NCBI GenBank assembly: GCA_037074535.1
Contig: CM073474.1
Coordinates: forward strand, 14,134,501-14,198,500
Direction: 5' to 3'
Length of the DNA stretch: 64,000 nt
Source of the DNA: Gleditsia sinensis
Lineage: Eukaryota > Streptophyta > Magnoliopsida > Fabales > Fabaceae
Under the pieces are notes generated by a model that was not told the DNA's origin, did no database searches, and was given only the letters and a program-made list of their open reading frames with translations. How positions within the stretch are numbered: the stretch's first letter is position 1; every line of letters starts with the position of its first letter. Positions 1-12,103 of the stretch are shown here, in pieces. The position numbers and the translations under genes are program-made.

Positions 1-852
1 ATCTCCATTATTTGGTTGATATTATTTGTGTGGGATAGGAATGTTTTGTCCTAATGCCATGTATTATCATACCACTTGCTAAAATTATGAGTGTAGGATA
101 TAGATGTTTTTGTCCTAAAGCCTTGTATTATCATGCTACTTGCCAAAATGATGATTGTAGAATGACACCACTTGCTAAATTTTTGTCTTAATGCCATGTA
201 ACCTAATATTTATAATTATTACATTATTATATCATCACCTAATTTTTTTTTCCTATTGGATTTGGGCTTATTCCTACCCATTATGGGCTTATTCCTACCC
301 ATTTTATTTGCTTTGGATAAAATTCTACCTTTCTTGGAGGGCTTAGTCACATTTTCAGAATTTTTGGGCTATTGGTCCAATTACTATATCCTAGTCCAAG
401 TCTATGTTTTATTTTTACTTAGGTTATCCAATGGGCTTGCTAGAAGCTTATGTGAAGTGGAAAAACTCTATATGAAGTTTCCATAGGTAAAAGCCCAATG
501 TATGGGTAAAGATTTTAAACTTAGTAACTCTAGTTCTTGAATTAGGAAAAATTACCCTAATCCAATGTTCTTGAAATTTTAAGACCTTTACTTGTTTCTA
601 AAAATTTATCTTCCTTATCCAAGAATTTTGCATATCTTTAGTATGTTATTTCTAATTTCTTTCCTATTAGGTTTTTCTTCTTTATTTGTTCTCTTAATGT
701 TAGAAACATTTTCTGTGCATATACATAAGGTAAAGAATATCTAAGGATTATATTTCTTTAGATATCTAAAATATTGTCTAATAAATTTTATTTCCTTAAT
801 TAAATATTTTTGTATTTTTATCAATAAAAGAAACGAAATTAGGGATGTTACA
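1..852 (-). mobile_element. 3' LTR (partial) of Tekay-like chromovirus
   Basis: Read on the minus strand, the sequence begins with TGTAACATCCC at 852, the usual start of chromovirus LTRs. It lies directly after a purine-rich tract at 853-871 and after the end of pol at 890. The other end of the LTR is outside the window. The part seen holds a partly degenerate tandem duplication of about 65-75 bp at roughly 38-190 and a 21-bp direct duplication at about 265-305. The 76-residue reading frame at 256-486 lies inside the LTR and is not considered a gene. Confidence 0.8.
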
Positions 853-871
853 TTTCTCTCCCCCTAAAAGA
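853..871 (-). other. Polypurine tract of the minus-strand chromovirus
   Basis: On the minus strand the run TTTTAGGGGGAGAGAA immediately precedes the TGTAAC start of the LTR. This is the position of the plus-strand priming site in Ty3-type elements. It fixes the orientation of the element and the LTR boundary at 852. Confidence 0.75.
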
Positions 872-889
872 AATGTTTTCCTCAAAATT

Positions 890-2378
890 TCAGAAATTAC
901 CTAATAAGAACAATTGCGGATATTTCTTCATCATGACTTCTTCCAGCTCCCAAGTTGCTTCTTCCGGAGTCAAACCTTCTCAGAACACCTTAACAAGGGG
1001 AATGGTTTTATTTCTCAGTTGCTTCACGTCTGTGTCCAATATGGATGCAGGTACTAGCTGGTATGTCATGTTCTCCTTTTTTTGGATTGGTTCATCCTGT
1101 ATTACATGTGATGAATCTGGAAGATACTTCCGCAGCTGTGATACGTGGAAAACATTATGCAGGTTGGACAAATTAGGTGGGAGAGCAACTTGATATGCTG
1201 ATGTCCTACTTTCTTCAGAATTTGGTAGGGTCCTAAAAATCACAGACTTAACTTTCTTGTTTTGAGAGACCTACCAACTCTAGTAGTCAGGGAAAGTTTC
1301 AGAAATACATGGTCTCCTTCCTCAAACTATAGAGGTCTATGTCTCTTATTGTAGTAACTCTTTTGCCGACTCTGAGCTGTAAGTATTTTGTCTCGTATCA
1401 TCCTAATTTGTTCAGTGGTTTGTTGAACTAGATCAGGACCCAACAAGTTCTTTTTTCCTACCTCAAACCAACATAGTGGAGATCGGCACTTTCTACCGTA
1501 TAAAGCTTCATAGGGGGCCATCTTAATACTAGAGTGATAACTATTATTATAAGCAAACTCTACTAAAGGTAGGTACTTATCCATCCTTTACCTTGCTCTA
1601 TCACACAGGCCCTCAACATAACTTCTAAGGTTTGAATGGTGCGTTCTGACTACCCATCAGTCTGAGGATGGTAGGCAGTACTGAATCGCAACTGAGTACC
1701 AAAAGCTTCCTGCAACGCCTTCCAAAACCTCGATGTGAATCTCGAATCTCTATTAAAAATGATATTTAAGGGAATTCCATGCAGTCTAACTATTTCCTGA
1801 ACGTACAATTGGGCTAATTTATCCAGTGAATAGTTAATTTTTATGGGCAAAAAGTGAGCAGATTTGGTTAATCTGTCAATTATTACCCAGATAGAATCAT
1901 GTCCCACTGAAGTCTTAGGTAATCCCACAACAAAGTCCATTGAGATACTGTCCCATTTCCATTTAGGGATCTCAAGAAGTTGTAGAAATCCCGCTGGCTT
2001 TTGATGCTCCACCTTCACCTTTTGACAAATGAGACATTTCGCCACAAACTCAGCAATGTCCTTTTTCATCCCTGGCCACAAATACATCCTTTTTAAATCC
2101 TGGTACATTTTAGTGCATCTAGGATGGACTGTGTATTTACTCTGATGCGCTTCATGCAGGATCTTAGTCCTCAACTCTCATTCTTGAGGGACACAAATCC
2201 TTCCCTGATACATGATTACTCCATCTTCTATGACAGAAAAATTACCTTGATCTTTATGATCCTGTAAGTATTGGTCGTGAGCTTGAGCCTCTTTGATCTG
2301 GACTCTAAGGTCACACCCTATACTTAAACCATTAATGACTAGATTCTTTCGAGTAAGAGTAGTGGCTAACTTCAAATT
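890..2378 (-). pseudogene. Integrase with chromodomain-like tail of chromovirus
   Basis: The HHCC zinc domain (H-P-R, then CLICQKVK) is followed by the DDE core, seen in WVIIDRLTKSAHF and FNRDSRFTSRFW, and by AYHPQTDG. There are in-frame stops at 2178-2180 and 1650-1652. Near 1580 the frame shifts, apparently through loss of one base, and continues at 1327-1584 (EFAYNNSYHSS, PYEALYGR). A stop precedes 1327. The tail, in a third frame at about 890-1243, holds the NVFHVSQLRKYLPDSSHV block and a short chromodomain-like end (EEATWELEE) with its stop at 890-892. Confidence 0.88.
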
Positions 2379-3884
2379 TCAAAACTCCTCTAGCATCTGC
2401 ATCTCATACAACATCATCTGGCCCATGTGTATAGATTTTCGACTTAAGGCATCAGCTACAACATTCGCCTTTCTTGGATGATACTTTATCTCAAACTTGT
2501 AGTCATTGAGAAATTCCACCCATCTTCGTTGCCTCATATTTAACTCCTTTTGATCAAAGAGATATTTAAGACTCTTGTGATCACAATATACTTCAAAGGT
2601 TGCTCCGTATAAGTAATGTCGCCAAATCTTTAAAGCAAACACCACCGCTGCCAATTCAAGATCATGGGATGGATAGTTTTCTTTGTGGGGTCTTAATTGT
2701 CTAGAGACGTAAGCAACTACTCTCTTGTCTTGCATTAGCACACACCCTAACCCTTTCTTTGAAGCATCACTATACACTTCAAAATATCCTGTGGGGTCTG
2801 GAATAATTAAAACAAGAGGAGTGGTCAGTCTTGTCTTCAGCTCCTGAAAACTAGCTTCACATTGATTAGTCCATTTGAAAGGACTTCCTTTCCTGGTCAA
2901 TTTAGTTAATGGCAAGGCTATACGAGAGTAGTTTTGTATAAACCTTCTGTAGCATCCTGCCAAACTTAGGAAACTTCTGACTTCCGTAACCGTCTTTGGT
3001 CTCTCCCACTGAATCACTGCTTCCGTCTTGATAGGATCTACGGCTACCCCTCTATTAGAGATGATATGTCCGAAAAACTTCACCTCTGACAGCCAAAATT
3101 CACACTTTTCCAATTTGGCATATAACTTTTTCTCTTTCAGCACTTGCAGCACAATTCGGAGATGTTGTTCATGTTCTTTCTCACTCTTAGAATATATCAA
3201 GATGTCATCAATGAACACTACAACAAATTGATCTAGGTAGGGTCAAAAAATGCGATTCATGTAATCCATGAAAATTGCAGGTGCATTCGTCAACCCGAAG
3301 GGCATTACAACAAACTCATAGTGCCCATACCTAGTCTTGATGGTAGTTTTTGGTATGTCCTCCTCCTTGATCCTAATATGATGATATCCTGATCTCAAGT
3401 CAATTTTAGAAAAAATGGATGCTCCCTTCAATTAATCCAATAAGTCATCTATCCTAGGGAGAGGGTACTTGTTTTTTATAGTCACCTTATTCAGCTATTT
3501 GTAATCTATGCATAGGCTCAAGTTCTCGTCTTTCTTCTTAACAAATAATATAGGAGCTCCCCAAGGTGATACACTCGGTCTAATGAATTGCTTGTTTAAT
3601 AGTTCCTCCAACTGTTTCTTGAGTTCCTGTAGTTCCTTCGAGGCCATTCGATATGGTGCAATAGAGATAGGCCCTGTCCCAGGTAGTAGATTAATAGAGA
3701 ACTCTATCTCTCTCTTGGGAGGTAAGCCTGGAATATCTGATGGAAATATTTCAGGAAACTCATTGGCTATTGGGATTTCATCAAGCTTTGATTCGACTTC
3801 TAGGTTTGATAAATACAAGAGAATGTATCCAAGTACTCCATTCTTCAACTCCCTATTAACTTGATTGGCATTTAGCATCCATAA
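2379..3884 (-). pseudogene. Reverse transcriptase and RNase H of chromovirus
   Basis: The segment covers the RT from the fingers region (WGAPILFVKKKD) through the catalytic FIDD at about 3207-3218, followed by RNase H with YSDASKKGLGCVL and the DHKSL segment, ending in the ADALSR linker. It is interrupted by in-frame stops at 3495-3497, 3432-3434 and 3243-3245 and ends at a stop at 2379-2381. The stops lie in otherwise well conserved blocks and the frame is unchanged. The decay is therefore by point mutation rather than rearrangement. Confidence 0.9.
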
Positions 3885-4734
3885 CTAGACCTCCTCTTTC
3901 GGAGTAGGAGGTAGAAATTCAACGGTCTTGTTACAACAATTCAACAAGACTCGATTTCTAGACATCCAGTCTAACCCTAGAATGACCTCAATACCTCTTA
4001 AAGGTAAACAGACAAGGTCTATAGAAAAAGTTTTCTCCTGGATGGTGACTTTACAATCTTTACATACAGAGGAAGTTAATACCCGTTCCCCTGTAGGGGT
4101 TACTACGGATAGCTCATAGGGAGTTTCAGAAATAGGAAACTGAAACTTCCTAATACATTCTTCCGATATAAATGAATGACTAGCACCAGAGTCAAATAAC
4201 ACCATAAGAGCAAATCCATAGATATAGCATGTACCTTGAATCATTTCAGAAGATTGAGCTGCCTCTTGGCCACTCAGGGTGAAAACCTTTTCTTTCACCC
4301 GAGGCCTCTGTTCTGGCTGCTTCCCCATATTCTATGGGCAGTTTCTCGCAAAATGTCCCTTTTGTCCGCAATTAAAGCAGACATCTTGTCCTATGTAGCA
4401 TGGCCGGTTACCATGCATGTGTCCGCACTTAGCGCACTTGACTGGGGCGAGGTCTTGTTGAAAAGGTCTAGGACCCACAGTCAATGGCCTCTTACCAGCT
4501 CCATATCCACTTCTTCTCATGTTCTTTCCAGGGTTTGAAAAATTTTTCTTCCTCTTCCATAGGTTTCGCCTTTGCTTCTCGTCCTCCACTTCCCTTAAAC
4601 TCTTTTCCAGGAGTCCGCATTTATTTATCAGAGGTACAAACTCCCTGATCTCCATAGCTATAACAGCATTCTTTATCTCCGGGTTTAGTCCCGCTTCAAA
4701 CTTAACCGCCTTTCATGCTTCATCTGGGTTATAA
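3885..4734 (-). pseudogene. gag C-terminus and aspartic protease of chromovirus
   Basis: The upstream part (4332 to about 4734) holds a CCHC zinc knuckle, C-F-N-C-G-Q-K-G-H-F-A-R-N-C, near its end, which in gag binds the RNA genome. An in-frame TAG at 4332-4334 follows. The next segment (3885-4328) carries the retropepsin motif DSGASHSFIS and the later ILGLDWM motif, and ends at a TAG at 3885-3887. The N-terminal half of gag is missing at the truncated end. All parts share one frame with the downstream RT, so gag and pol formed a single polyprotein. Confidence 0.88.
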
Positions 4735-4952
4735 TTAGTTGTAGTTAACATTGTATATATATTATTAAATTATAAAAATTATCCTCTTTTGTAATTGTAT
4801 TGTATGCTATTAGAAATATTTGTTTATAGTTTTTATTTTAATTTATGCATACTTTAAAATGTGATAAAGATCAGCATTTGATTAGAAAAAGTTTAGGATC
4901 ACCCATTGATTTTAAAATTAGAACATTAGACTTTGTTGGAACACCATAAAAA

Positions 4953-6183
4953 ATGGAAGAACAAGTTGTATGCGAGAAAACCCTTATGGAATCTTTCTCA
5001 CCTATCATAGCTAATACTCCATCTTGTATAGTTTTGTCACAAACTACTGCAACTCACTTTGAACTCAAACCAGCCATACTCCAACTTTTACCATTATTTT
5101 ATGGTTTAAAAAGAGAAAATTCATACTTACATGTGAAGAAATTTCTTGAAATTTGTTCAAAATTTCGCTTTCAAAATTTTAATAATGAGTCAATTAGGCT
5201 TAGAATGTTTTCATTCTCATTAAAAGATATAGTTACAGCCTGGTTGAACTCCCTTCCTACATGAACTATTACTAGTTGAAACCAATTGATAAATAAGTTT
5301 CTAGCAAAAAAAAATTCATGTGTAAAACTGATGCCTTTAGGAGAGAAGTTTCTAATTTTTGTCAAAAAGAGGATGAACAATTTTTTGAATATTGGGAAAG
5401 ATTTAATGATCTTCTTTTGAAATGTCTTCATCATGATTTTAAAACTTGGAGATTGGTGAAATATTTCTATGATGGTTTAACTTTATTAAATTGTCAAATG
5501 ATCCAAAGCATGCATGGTGAGAGACTTTTATAATTGAATGAGGGAGAAGCTTGGGAATCTTTAAGATCTTTATCTAAAAATTCTCAACATTGAAAATGTA
5601 TAGATTTTAGGTATAAGAAGTCTTAAATACAAAAAAGGGAAGAATTTATAAAGTGGGTGATGAAACAGATGTGAGAGCTACCTTGGCCAATCTTACTAGA
5701 AAGGTATAAGTTTTAACTTTAAGTCACACTCTGAACCTTTCTACCAATACTAGGATAGAGAGACATGTGCCTTATGTTCTAGTACATCTCATATTGCACA
5801 ATTTTGTCCATCCACACCAGCTTACCAAGAAGCATTCTCTAAGCAAGCTAATTCTCTTCAATCTTATGGAAAGTCATAAGACAGCCTATTTGCACCTACA
5901 TATAATCCAAATTGAAAGAATCATCCAAACTTTTCATGGAGACAAAATCAGCCTTCAATGAATTAAAGTGGGTAACAATTTGCCCCTTCTAACTCATCTT
6001 TCAGTTTCTCAATATGCTCTTTCTTTTAGAGTACCACAACAAAGAAGACTTTCTTTGGAAGATACCTTGCAACAATTCATGCAATTGACTCAACAAATTT
6101 TACAATCTCATACTCAAAGTATTTCAAAACTTGAAATACAATTGAGTCAATTAGTTAGTGCTGTAGGAGAGAGAGAGAAATAA
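4953..6183 (+). pseudogene. Athila-like gag remnant
   Basis: The first frame (4953-5264) contains the gag pattern with the F-x-G-L-x-x-E-x-x-x-x-H segment (FYGLKRENSYLHVKKFLEIC) and RLRMFSFSLKDIVTAWLNSLP. After a stop and frame change near 5265-5318 it continues with FRREVSNFCQKEDEQFFEYWERFNDLL (in pieces) and FYDGLT, both typical of Athila capsid. Later parts (5968-6183) give a coiled stretch, QLTQQILQSHTQSISKLEIQLSQL. Several stops and shifts make it a pseudogene. Its assignment rests on recognition of the family pattern, not on a search. Confidence 0.75.
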
Positions 6184-6649
6184 AAATTTCCCAGTCAATC
6201 TATTCCTAAACCTATTTGAAGTAGTATCATCAACAAATCCTAATGAGAAAGTGAAGTCTGTAATAACCCTTAGATTTGAAAAAGTAATTGATTATTTAGT
6301 TCACATGCTTGAAACTGAATAACAGAGTCAGCATGAATTACAAATTAATGACTCAAGTGAGAATAAAAGTGAACATATTTTTTGTGCCCCTAAACCTTCA
6401 TTCCCACAAAGACTTTAGACAAATAAGAAAGGTACTCAATATAGTGACATTTTAGATGTATTTAAGCAAGTAAGCATTAACATCCCTTTTTTTGACACTA
6501 TCAAACAAGTACCTGCTTACTCAAAATTTTTGAAAGATCTTTGCATGGTAAAAAGGAAAACTAATATTCTAAAAATTGAATTTTTGACTAAACAAGTGAG
6601 CTCCATAATTCAGAAAAAAAAACTCCTGTCAAGTACAAAGATCCCAGTT

Positions 6650-7083
6650 GTCTTACATTTTCTTGTGTTATAGGTGACCATGTGATTAACTGAATATTAC
6701 TTGATTTAGAAGTAAGTGTGAATCTGCTACCGTATTCTGTGTATACAGAACTTGGGTTAAGAAAGTTGAAACCTACATCAGTAACCCTTCAGTTAGCTGA
6801 TAGATCCACAAAAATTTCTAGAGGTGTCATAGAGGATGTACTGATTAAAGTTGATAAATTCTACTTTCCAATATATTTCATTGTTCTTCATACTGAACCT
6901 GTTGAGAATACAAAGACACAAATTCCAATCATTTTGGGTAGACCATTTCTTGCAACATCCAATGCAATAACTAATTGTCGAAATGGAATTTTGAATATAT
7001 CTTTTGAAAATATGATTGTGGAACTAAATGTTTTTAATGTCTTTAGTCAACCTGTGGACACTGGTTATGTAAGATCAACATAA
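6650..7083 (+). pseudogene. Athila-type aspartic protease remnant
   Basis: The open part, 6718-7083, starts just after the place where the catalytic D-x-G/S should be. Upstream, 6697-6720 reads as a degraded LLDLEVSVNLLPYS-like stretch with a stop before it. The rest is characteristic: NLLPYSVYTELGLRKLKPTSVTLQLADRS in consecutive segments, then IPIILGRPFLATSNAI with the C-terminal ILGRPFL motif. This block identifies the Athila lineage most clearly. It ends with a TAA at 7081-7083. Confidence 0.8.
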
Positions 7084-7084
7084 T

Positions 7085-7755
7085 TGAGAGTATAGTTAAT
7101 GACTCATTTTTAAATTTTTTTGATGGTGACCCTTTGAAAAAATGTTTGGCTCATTTTACTATGGACATATATGAGAATTTTTTAGTTAATGAAGTAAACT
7201 CTTTATTAGATACCACTCCACTAATGGATATTATTAAATAGGAAGCCAAAAAAATAACAATTTCACTTTCTGAGTCTGTTCCATTGTCATCTGTAGAAAA
7301 ATCACTCTAGATAAAATTAAAACGTTTACCTAATTATCTGAAATATGTGTTTTTAGGACCTTCTAAGACCTTGCCTGTTGTCATAGCGTCTGATTTAGAT
7401 AAAAAAACAAGAAGATGAACTCATTAGAATCCTTAATGAGCAAAGAGAAACCATAGGATGGATAATAGCAAATATCAAGGGTATTAATCCATCAATTTGC
7501 ATGCACATGCTACATTTAGAGGATAATGCCAAAATTTTAAAAGAGTCACGAGGACGGCTAAATCTAAGAAAACTAAATTCTCGGTGGTCAAGACCATTCA
7601 TTGTTCATGTTGTTTATCCACATGGTGTAGTAGAGATTGAAAATCCCAAAATTGATGTGTTTAAAGTCAATAGTCAAAGATTGAAATCATTTTTGGAATT
7701 ATGCAACCCAGAGGTAGAGGAGACACTTTTGCATGATCCTGTCTACCAAGATTAA
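7085..7755 (+). pseudogene. Athila RT N-terminus joined to integrase C-terminus (internal deletion)
   Basis: From about 7310 to 7535 the translation matches the start of Athila RT (LPNYLKYVFLGPSKTLPVVIA, then IGWIIANIKGINPSICMHML and LEDNAK, with one shift near 7400). Directly after LEDNAKI it changes to the end of Athila integrase (RGRLNLRKLNSRWSRPF, then FKVNSQRLKSFLE). The RT catalytic region, RNase H and integrase core, normally about 2.5-3 kb, are absent. The junction lies near 7535. The open frame 7501-7755 spans the fusion, ending at TAA 7753-7755. Confidence 0.78.
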
Positions 7756-7912
7756 TTTTCTTCCTTTGTTAGAAGTTGCTACTCACGCTATTTAGGTAAG
7801 ATCTTTCTTTATTTAGTTTGCATTATTTTGTTCCCTCATTGTTATCTTCTTTTGAATTGCTATTATTTTTTTTATTTTTGTTGCTTTTGATCTTTCTTAA
7901 AAAAAAATTCGA
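7756..7912 (+). other. Athila spacer after pol
   Basis: Short T-rich non-coding stretch between the end of the integrase remnant and the next reading frame. No motif is recognised. Confidence 0.4.
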
Positions 7913-8067
7913 ATGGAAGACATACTTGCAAACTTGAAAAACTATTTTCCTTCTCTTCCATCCAATGCATTAATGAAATTTTACAAGACACAGGTTGAAA
8001 GATTGAAGTTGATGATGAACATAGGAATACCTGCTAATATCCGTTGGCTAATTGAAGCTAAGGTACA
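7913..8067 (+). pseudogene. Unassigned ORF downstream of pol, 5' part, split by a solo LTR
   Basis: An ATG at 7913 opens a frame (starting MEDILANLKNYFPSLPSN) that runs without stop to the LTR insertion at 8068. If the insertion and one copy of the 5-bp duplication are removed, the frame passes into 12109 and stays open to a TAG near 12145. Further coding-like sequence follows to about 12400 in the same region, including a cluster of cysteines (GCETCNTHC) followed by RSLGWVHV, with additional stops. The position after integrase corresponds to the variable extra-ORF or env-like region of Athila elements. I do not recognise the protein. Confidence 0.45.
8063..8067 (+). repeat. Target-site duplication GTACA, left copy
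   Basis: GTACA lies immediately before the TGTAATATCC start of the solo LTR and is repeated at 12104-12108 immediately after its ...GACGTGACA end. Both boundaries are thereby fixed to the base. Confidence 0.9.
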
Positions 8068-11000
8068 TGTAATATCCTAAATTTTTTTAAATGTTATATC
8101 TTGTTTTAATAATTAGCTATTATGAGAAATATCTATGTTTTTTTCTTTAAAAGCAAGGGTATTTTTTTTTACATGGATATAATTTGTTTGATCATATACT
8201 ATGTTTTAATTATAGCATGGAGCAATATTTTTATATGCTTTTAAAGCTTAATTGAGAACCTTTGGGGTATTTTTTTTATGAGCTATGGTAGAAATAATAC
8301 ATATGAAATTTCTAATTTTTTTAAAAATCTAGTTTACAAGTTTTATTCAAAACTTTCCCCTTTTTGTTGCACTAAAAATTCTAAAAAAATATGGTTTATA
8401 TGGAAAATAACAAAACTACCCCTGAGTGTTTATTTTTCTCCTGGCCACGTGAGATTTTCTGAAATTTTTGCATATTTGTTTTTTCTTCTTCCTTCTTCCT
8501 CCTTACATTTTTTCCTTCTTACGCGTTCTCCATTTCCATCCCCAAACCTTCTACTCCTCCATTTCCTTCCTTCAATCCTCAACAACCAAGTATCAAGGCA
8601 CCTTAATCAAGTAACATATATGAAGATTGGAGGAATTATGGCAGTAAAATCACATGAAAATAGCAGAAAATCGACTACAATAACCTGCGCCCAACTTAAG
8701 TAAATTTCAAAAATATTGTGATTCTTGGTGTTTTCTTGAAATACTAAGTTATGAGTTTTGTTAAAGATATAGTGTAGTATATGTATGATGAATTTCATGG
8801 CAAGATAACATGATTTGGTGCCTAAATCATGCAAAATGTTCTTTGGTGAACAATGTATGAACAGTACCCGAAGTGATTAATTATGCAATCCGAAATTATC
8901 AAGTTGATGATCATGTTTTGGGGGTGTTGGTGACTGATTTTATTTGGAGAAAAAACAAAAAAAAAAGCTATGTTAGATAAAGATTGAAGTTGGTAAGTAA
9001 ATAGCAAAAATTATAACATGAGGTTGAATTATATTTTGCCTTTAAATTTTATACTATGTGTTAAGGTTATGTAATTTAAATTATTGGTTAATTCTTTTCA
9101 TTGAAAATTGGTGAATTGAATGGTATATGAATTTATATGGGTGAAGCTAAGTGTATGTGATTATAGGGTAAATTGTTTGGAAAAAGGGAGCATTAAGAAA
9201 ATATTTTAAAGAGAGGAATTGAGATATGTAGAATTTATGTGAGCATAGGCAAGATGAGACGAGGAAATCAGTAATCATAATTTTATTGGAAGTGTTGATA
9301 GTGAAAATTTTGGGTGGCCTTTGGACATTAAATTTCTTACAATGTAATTAGTGATTTATTTTTTTTAGCTACCGAAAGTGTATTGAAAGGTTTATTTGAA
9401 AAGAATCGATTGAGAAACATTTTTTGTGATAGTTTGAAAATGTATTAGGAGAACCTATGGTGTTGTAACTCCTTGATGATAAAATGTGGAAAGTAGAGTT
9501 TAAATGAATTAATTTGGCTTACCAAAGTGGGAGTGTAGAGAATATTTTAAAATAACGTCCGAACAGAGCATAAGTGACCTAGGTAAATGTACTAATGGGT
9601 TAAGACATACTAAGATGAAGTCCTTTATGTAAAATTTGGGATATTTCAATATTAGAAATTTTATATGTGTACATTTGTTATGAAACCCTTTAAGGTGCTG
9701 ATGTTAGTAAAGTGGAATTGAAGAGGTTAGAATTTTATGTTGCTATATTGGAAGCATAAGAAAGAATTGAGTTCCATGGTGAGGATAGTGTAGCCTTTGA
9801 ATAACGTTATAGATTCATCATGTCAAAATAAGTTAAAATTGTTAGGTAAGTGTTAGTAACACATGTGAACTTAAAATGCTTAATGGATGCTAGACTTAGA
9901 TGATGAGATGTATTGTTTGAACTTGAGATATAAGATTTTAGAATGACTTAGTATAAGTTTGGAATAAAAAAAGTTGGTTACCCTATATGGATGTGTATAT
10001 ACTATTTTCTGTGTATGGTTCCTAATTATATTGACTTATGGATATAAATATGCAAATTTAAGGATAGTTCAAATATTAGTGAAGATTATCCATAATGGTT
10101 TGAAAATTTATTAGAAAAAGGTTATATATGTATAATGCATTGGGTATATTTTATCCTAATGGTGTAAAATGTTCTAACCGGAAAAGTTAATATCACGATC
10201 TCACGTAACATATGATTTTATACTATGAACACATATAAATATGTGAATATTTATGTATAATAGCATCTCAAATAATATTTAATGATAGCAACCCTAATGG
10301 ATATTGAAATAATAAATAATGATATAAGATTATAAGGTTATATATAATGAAATGAGGTATGTCTATCAAATTAATTTTTTTTATTCAAGTGAGCACATGG
10401 ATATGTATACGTACACTTTAAAACTATAAATGAGTCAAAGGAAAATGAATGGAAGAAAGTGATATGATTAAATGTGTTAATTATTGAATTTGATGTTTAG
10501 TGATGATAAAGTATCTACTGTGGATATAATGATTATGATTATGTGATCTCAATGGATTATCACTAAATACTGAGTAAAACAATACTTTATTTCTATAACC
10601 TGTAAATAATGAAATAAATAAATAAAACTAATAATAATTATATTGGATTCCTTTTCAGAAATACTGTCAGCTAGCGGCAGATATGGCTAGCCTTGGTGCA
10701 CCTTGTAACTTTAGTTAGTAAGAGAGTTGCTAGCCCTTTGTGTGAAAGGGTATATGAGGATTGAATTGTGAATAAGTATGGAGTTGAGGTATGTCTCCTC
10801 CAATAGGCCGTGACATTTGGCCTGGTTACCTATTATGAGAATGTGGTAATTTACTTGTTCTATTGCTGTGTACTTAGAGCAGTCATCATATGAAAATGTT
10901 AGGGAGTTAAGCAGAGCTCATCCTAACCTTATGATATGAATGATGAGAATGTGTTGATTTACCCACCCTTGCTGTGCTTGGATAATGTGGTGATTTTCCC

Positions 11001-12103
11001 TTACTAGACTATGTGCTTGGGTATGTTGAAATGGTTTTAAATTGAAATCCTCCAAACTAAATAAAATACGCTAAATAATAATAATAATAATAATAATAAT
11101 AGTAATAATAATTAAAGTATAAAACTAGAAGATATTATTTTACTTTAATTATACTCTTGAATATATATAGTTTGAGTATTAAATATATATCTATATGTAC
11201 ACAAATAACATAGGATATTTTTATTTGGTGTAGGAGTATAATAATATAGTGGCATAATTTTAAGAAAGATGATAAAGTAGATCTACCCCATTTGTTATAG
11301 TGTGTGAAAATGTTTGCACGTAGAAATGTTCAAGTGTCTACTCAAAGGAAGAACAATAAAGAAAAGTGAATGAGAAAAGTCAAGGGGTCCCTCAAAGGCC
11401 TACATGTATATGATGATGAAACTAGATAAGGAAAAGTATGAGAATAGATTAAACCAAGGTAAATGAATGAATTAGTAATCTTCAATAATGTTGAATAAAT
11501 TTTAAAATAAAGATACTATTCATAACATATTTCTAATGAGTATAAGTAAACAAAACTAGCAAGAATACTTTAAAATATTTATAACTTAAACAGCATAAGC
11601 TGAATTGTAACCTAATATATAATATAATTTTTCTACATGTTATAATTGTGCTATTTAGTTGCTGAGTCGCAAGACTCATCCTTTTCTTTAAATATATATT
11701 TTTAGTTAGTATCAAAGAAGCGCAGCGGAAGCGTAGATAGGTTAGATTATCTCTGGTGAGCCCACATTATTCTTGAGCCTTATTTTTTTATTCTCTTGTA
11801 TGTTTAAAGTATTCTAGAGTATGCTCTATTACCACAAGCAGGATCCTCGTTTTCGATGCCCAAGAAAAATGTAAAATGTATATGTGTAACAAGGAATAAA
11901 AAATATAATCAATATGGTTTGAAGCTAAATCTTTATTTATGTTTTATATGTGCTTAAATTTTTACAAAGTGATTATGTGATCACATGCTAAACTATAATG
12001 ATTATTGAGTTTTAGATTCAGAATATGTCAGTTAGGCTTACGGACTAAGGAGAAATCCTCATTTCATGCCAGACTCATGTCGGATAAAATTCGAGACGTG
12101 ACA
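8068..12103 (+). mobile_element. 4.0-kb chromovirus-type solo LTR
   Basis: The block starts TGTAATATCC, ends GACGTGACA (TG...CA termini) and is flanked by the perfect 5-bp duplication GTACA. There is no primer site, polypurine tract or coding domain inside, so it is a solo LTR left by recombination between two LTRs. It carries the CTGAGTCGCAAGACTCATCC segment (about 11655-11682), which also occurs in related form near 58665-58686 in the other chromovirus LTR of this window, so it is of the same broad lineage but a different family. An AAT microsatellite lies at 11074-11109. Reading frames inside it (8278-8703, 8607-8834, 8822-9007, 11533-11715) show no recognisable domain. Confidence 0.88.
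11074..11109. repeat. (AAT)n microsatellite
   Basis: A run of AAT/ATA triplets, about 12 units with one G interruption at the end, inside the solo LTR. Confidence 0.9.

Larger units (their letters stand above)
853..4740 (-). mobile_element. Tekay-like Ty3 chromovirus, internal domain, 5'-truncated
   Basis: On the minus strand the order is gag zinc knuckle, aspartic protease, reverse transcriptase, RNase H, integrase and a C-terminal chromodomain-like region, which is the Ty3/Gypsy order. The integrase tail with its HVSQLRKY segment and the LTR starting TGTAACATCC point to the Tekay/Del branch. The 5' LTR, primer-binding site and most of gag are absent: the element stops near 4740, where plus-strand Athila-like sequence begins. 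The reading frame is broken by several stops and a frameshift, so the element is non-autonomous. Confidence 0.9.

Noticed and set aside
873..1193. 106-codon plus-strand frame
   Set aside because: Antisense to the chromovirus integrase tail and chromodomain-like region.
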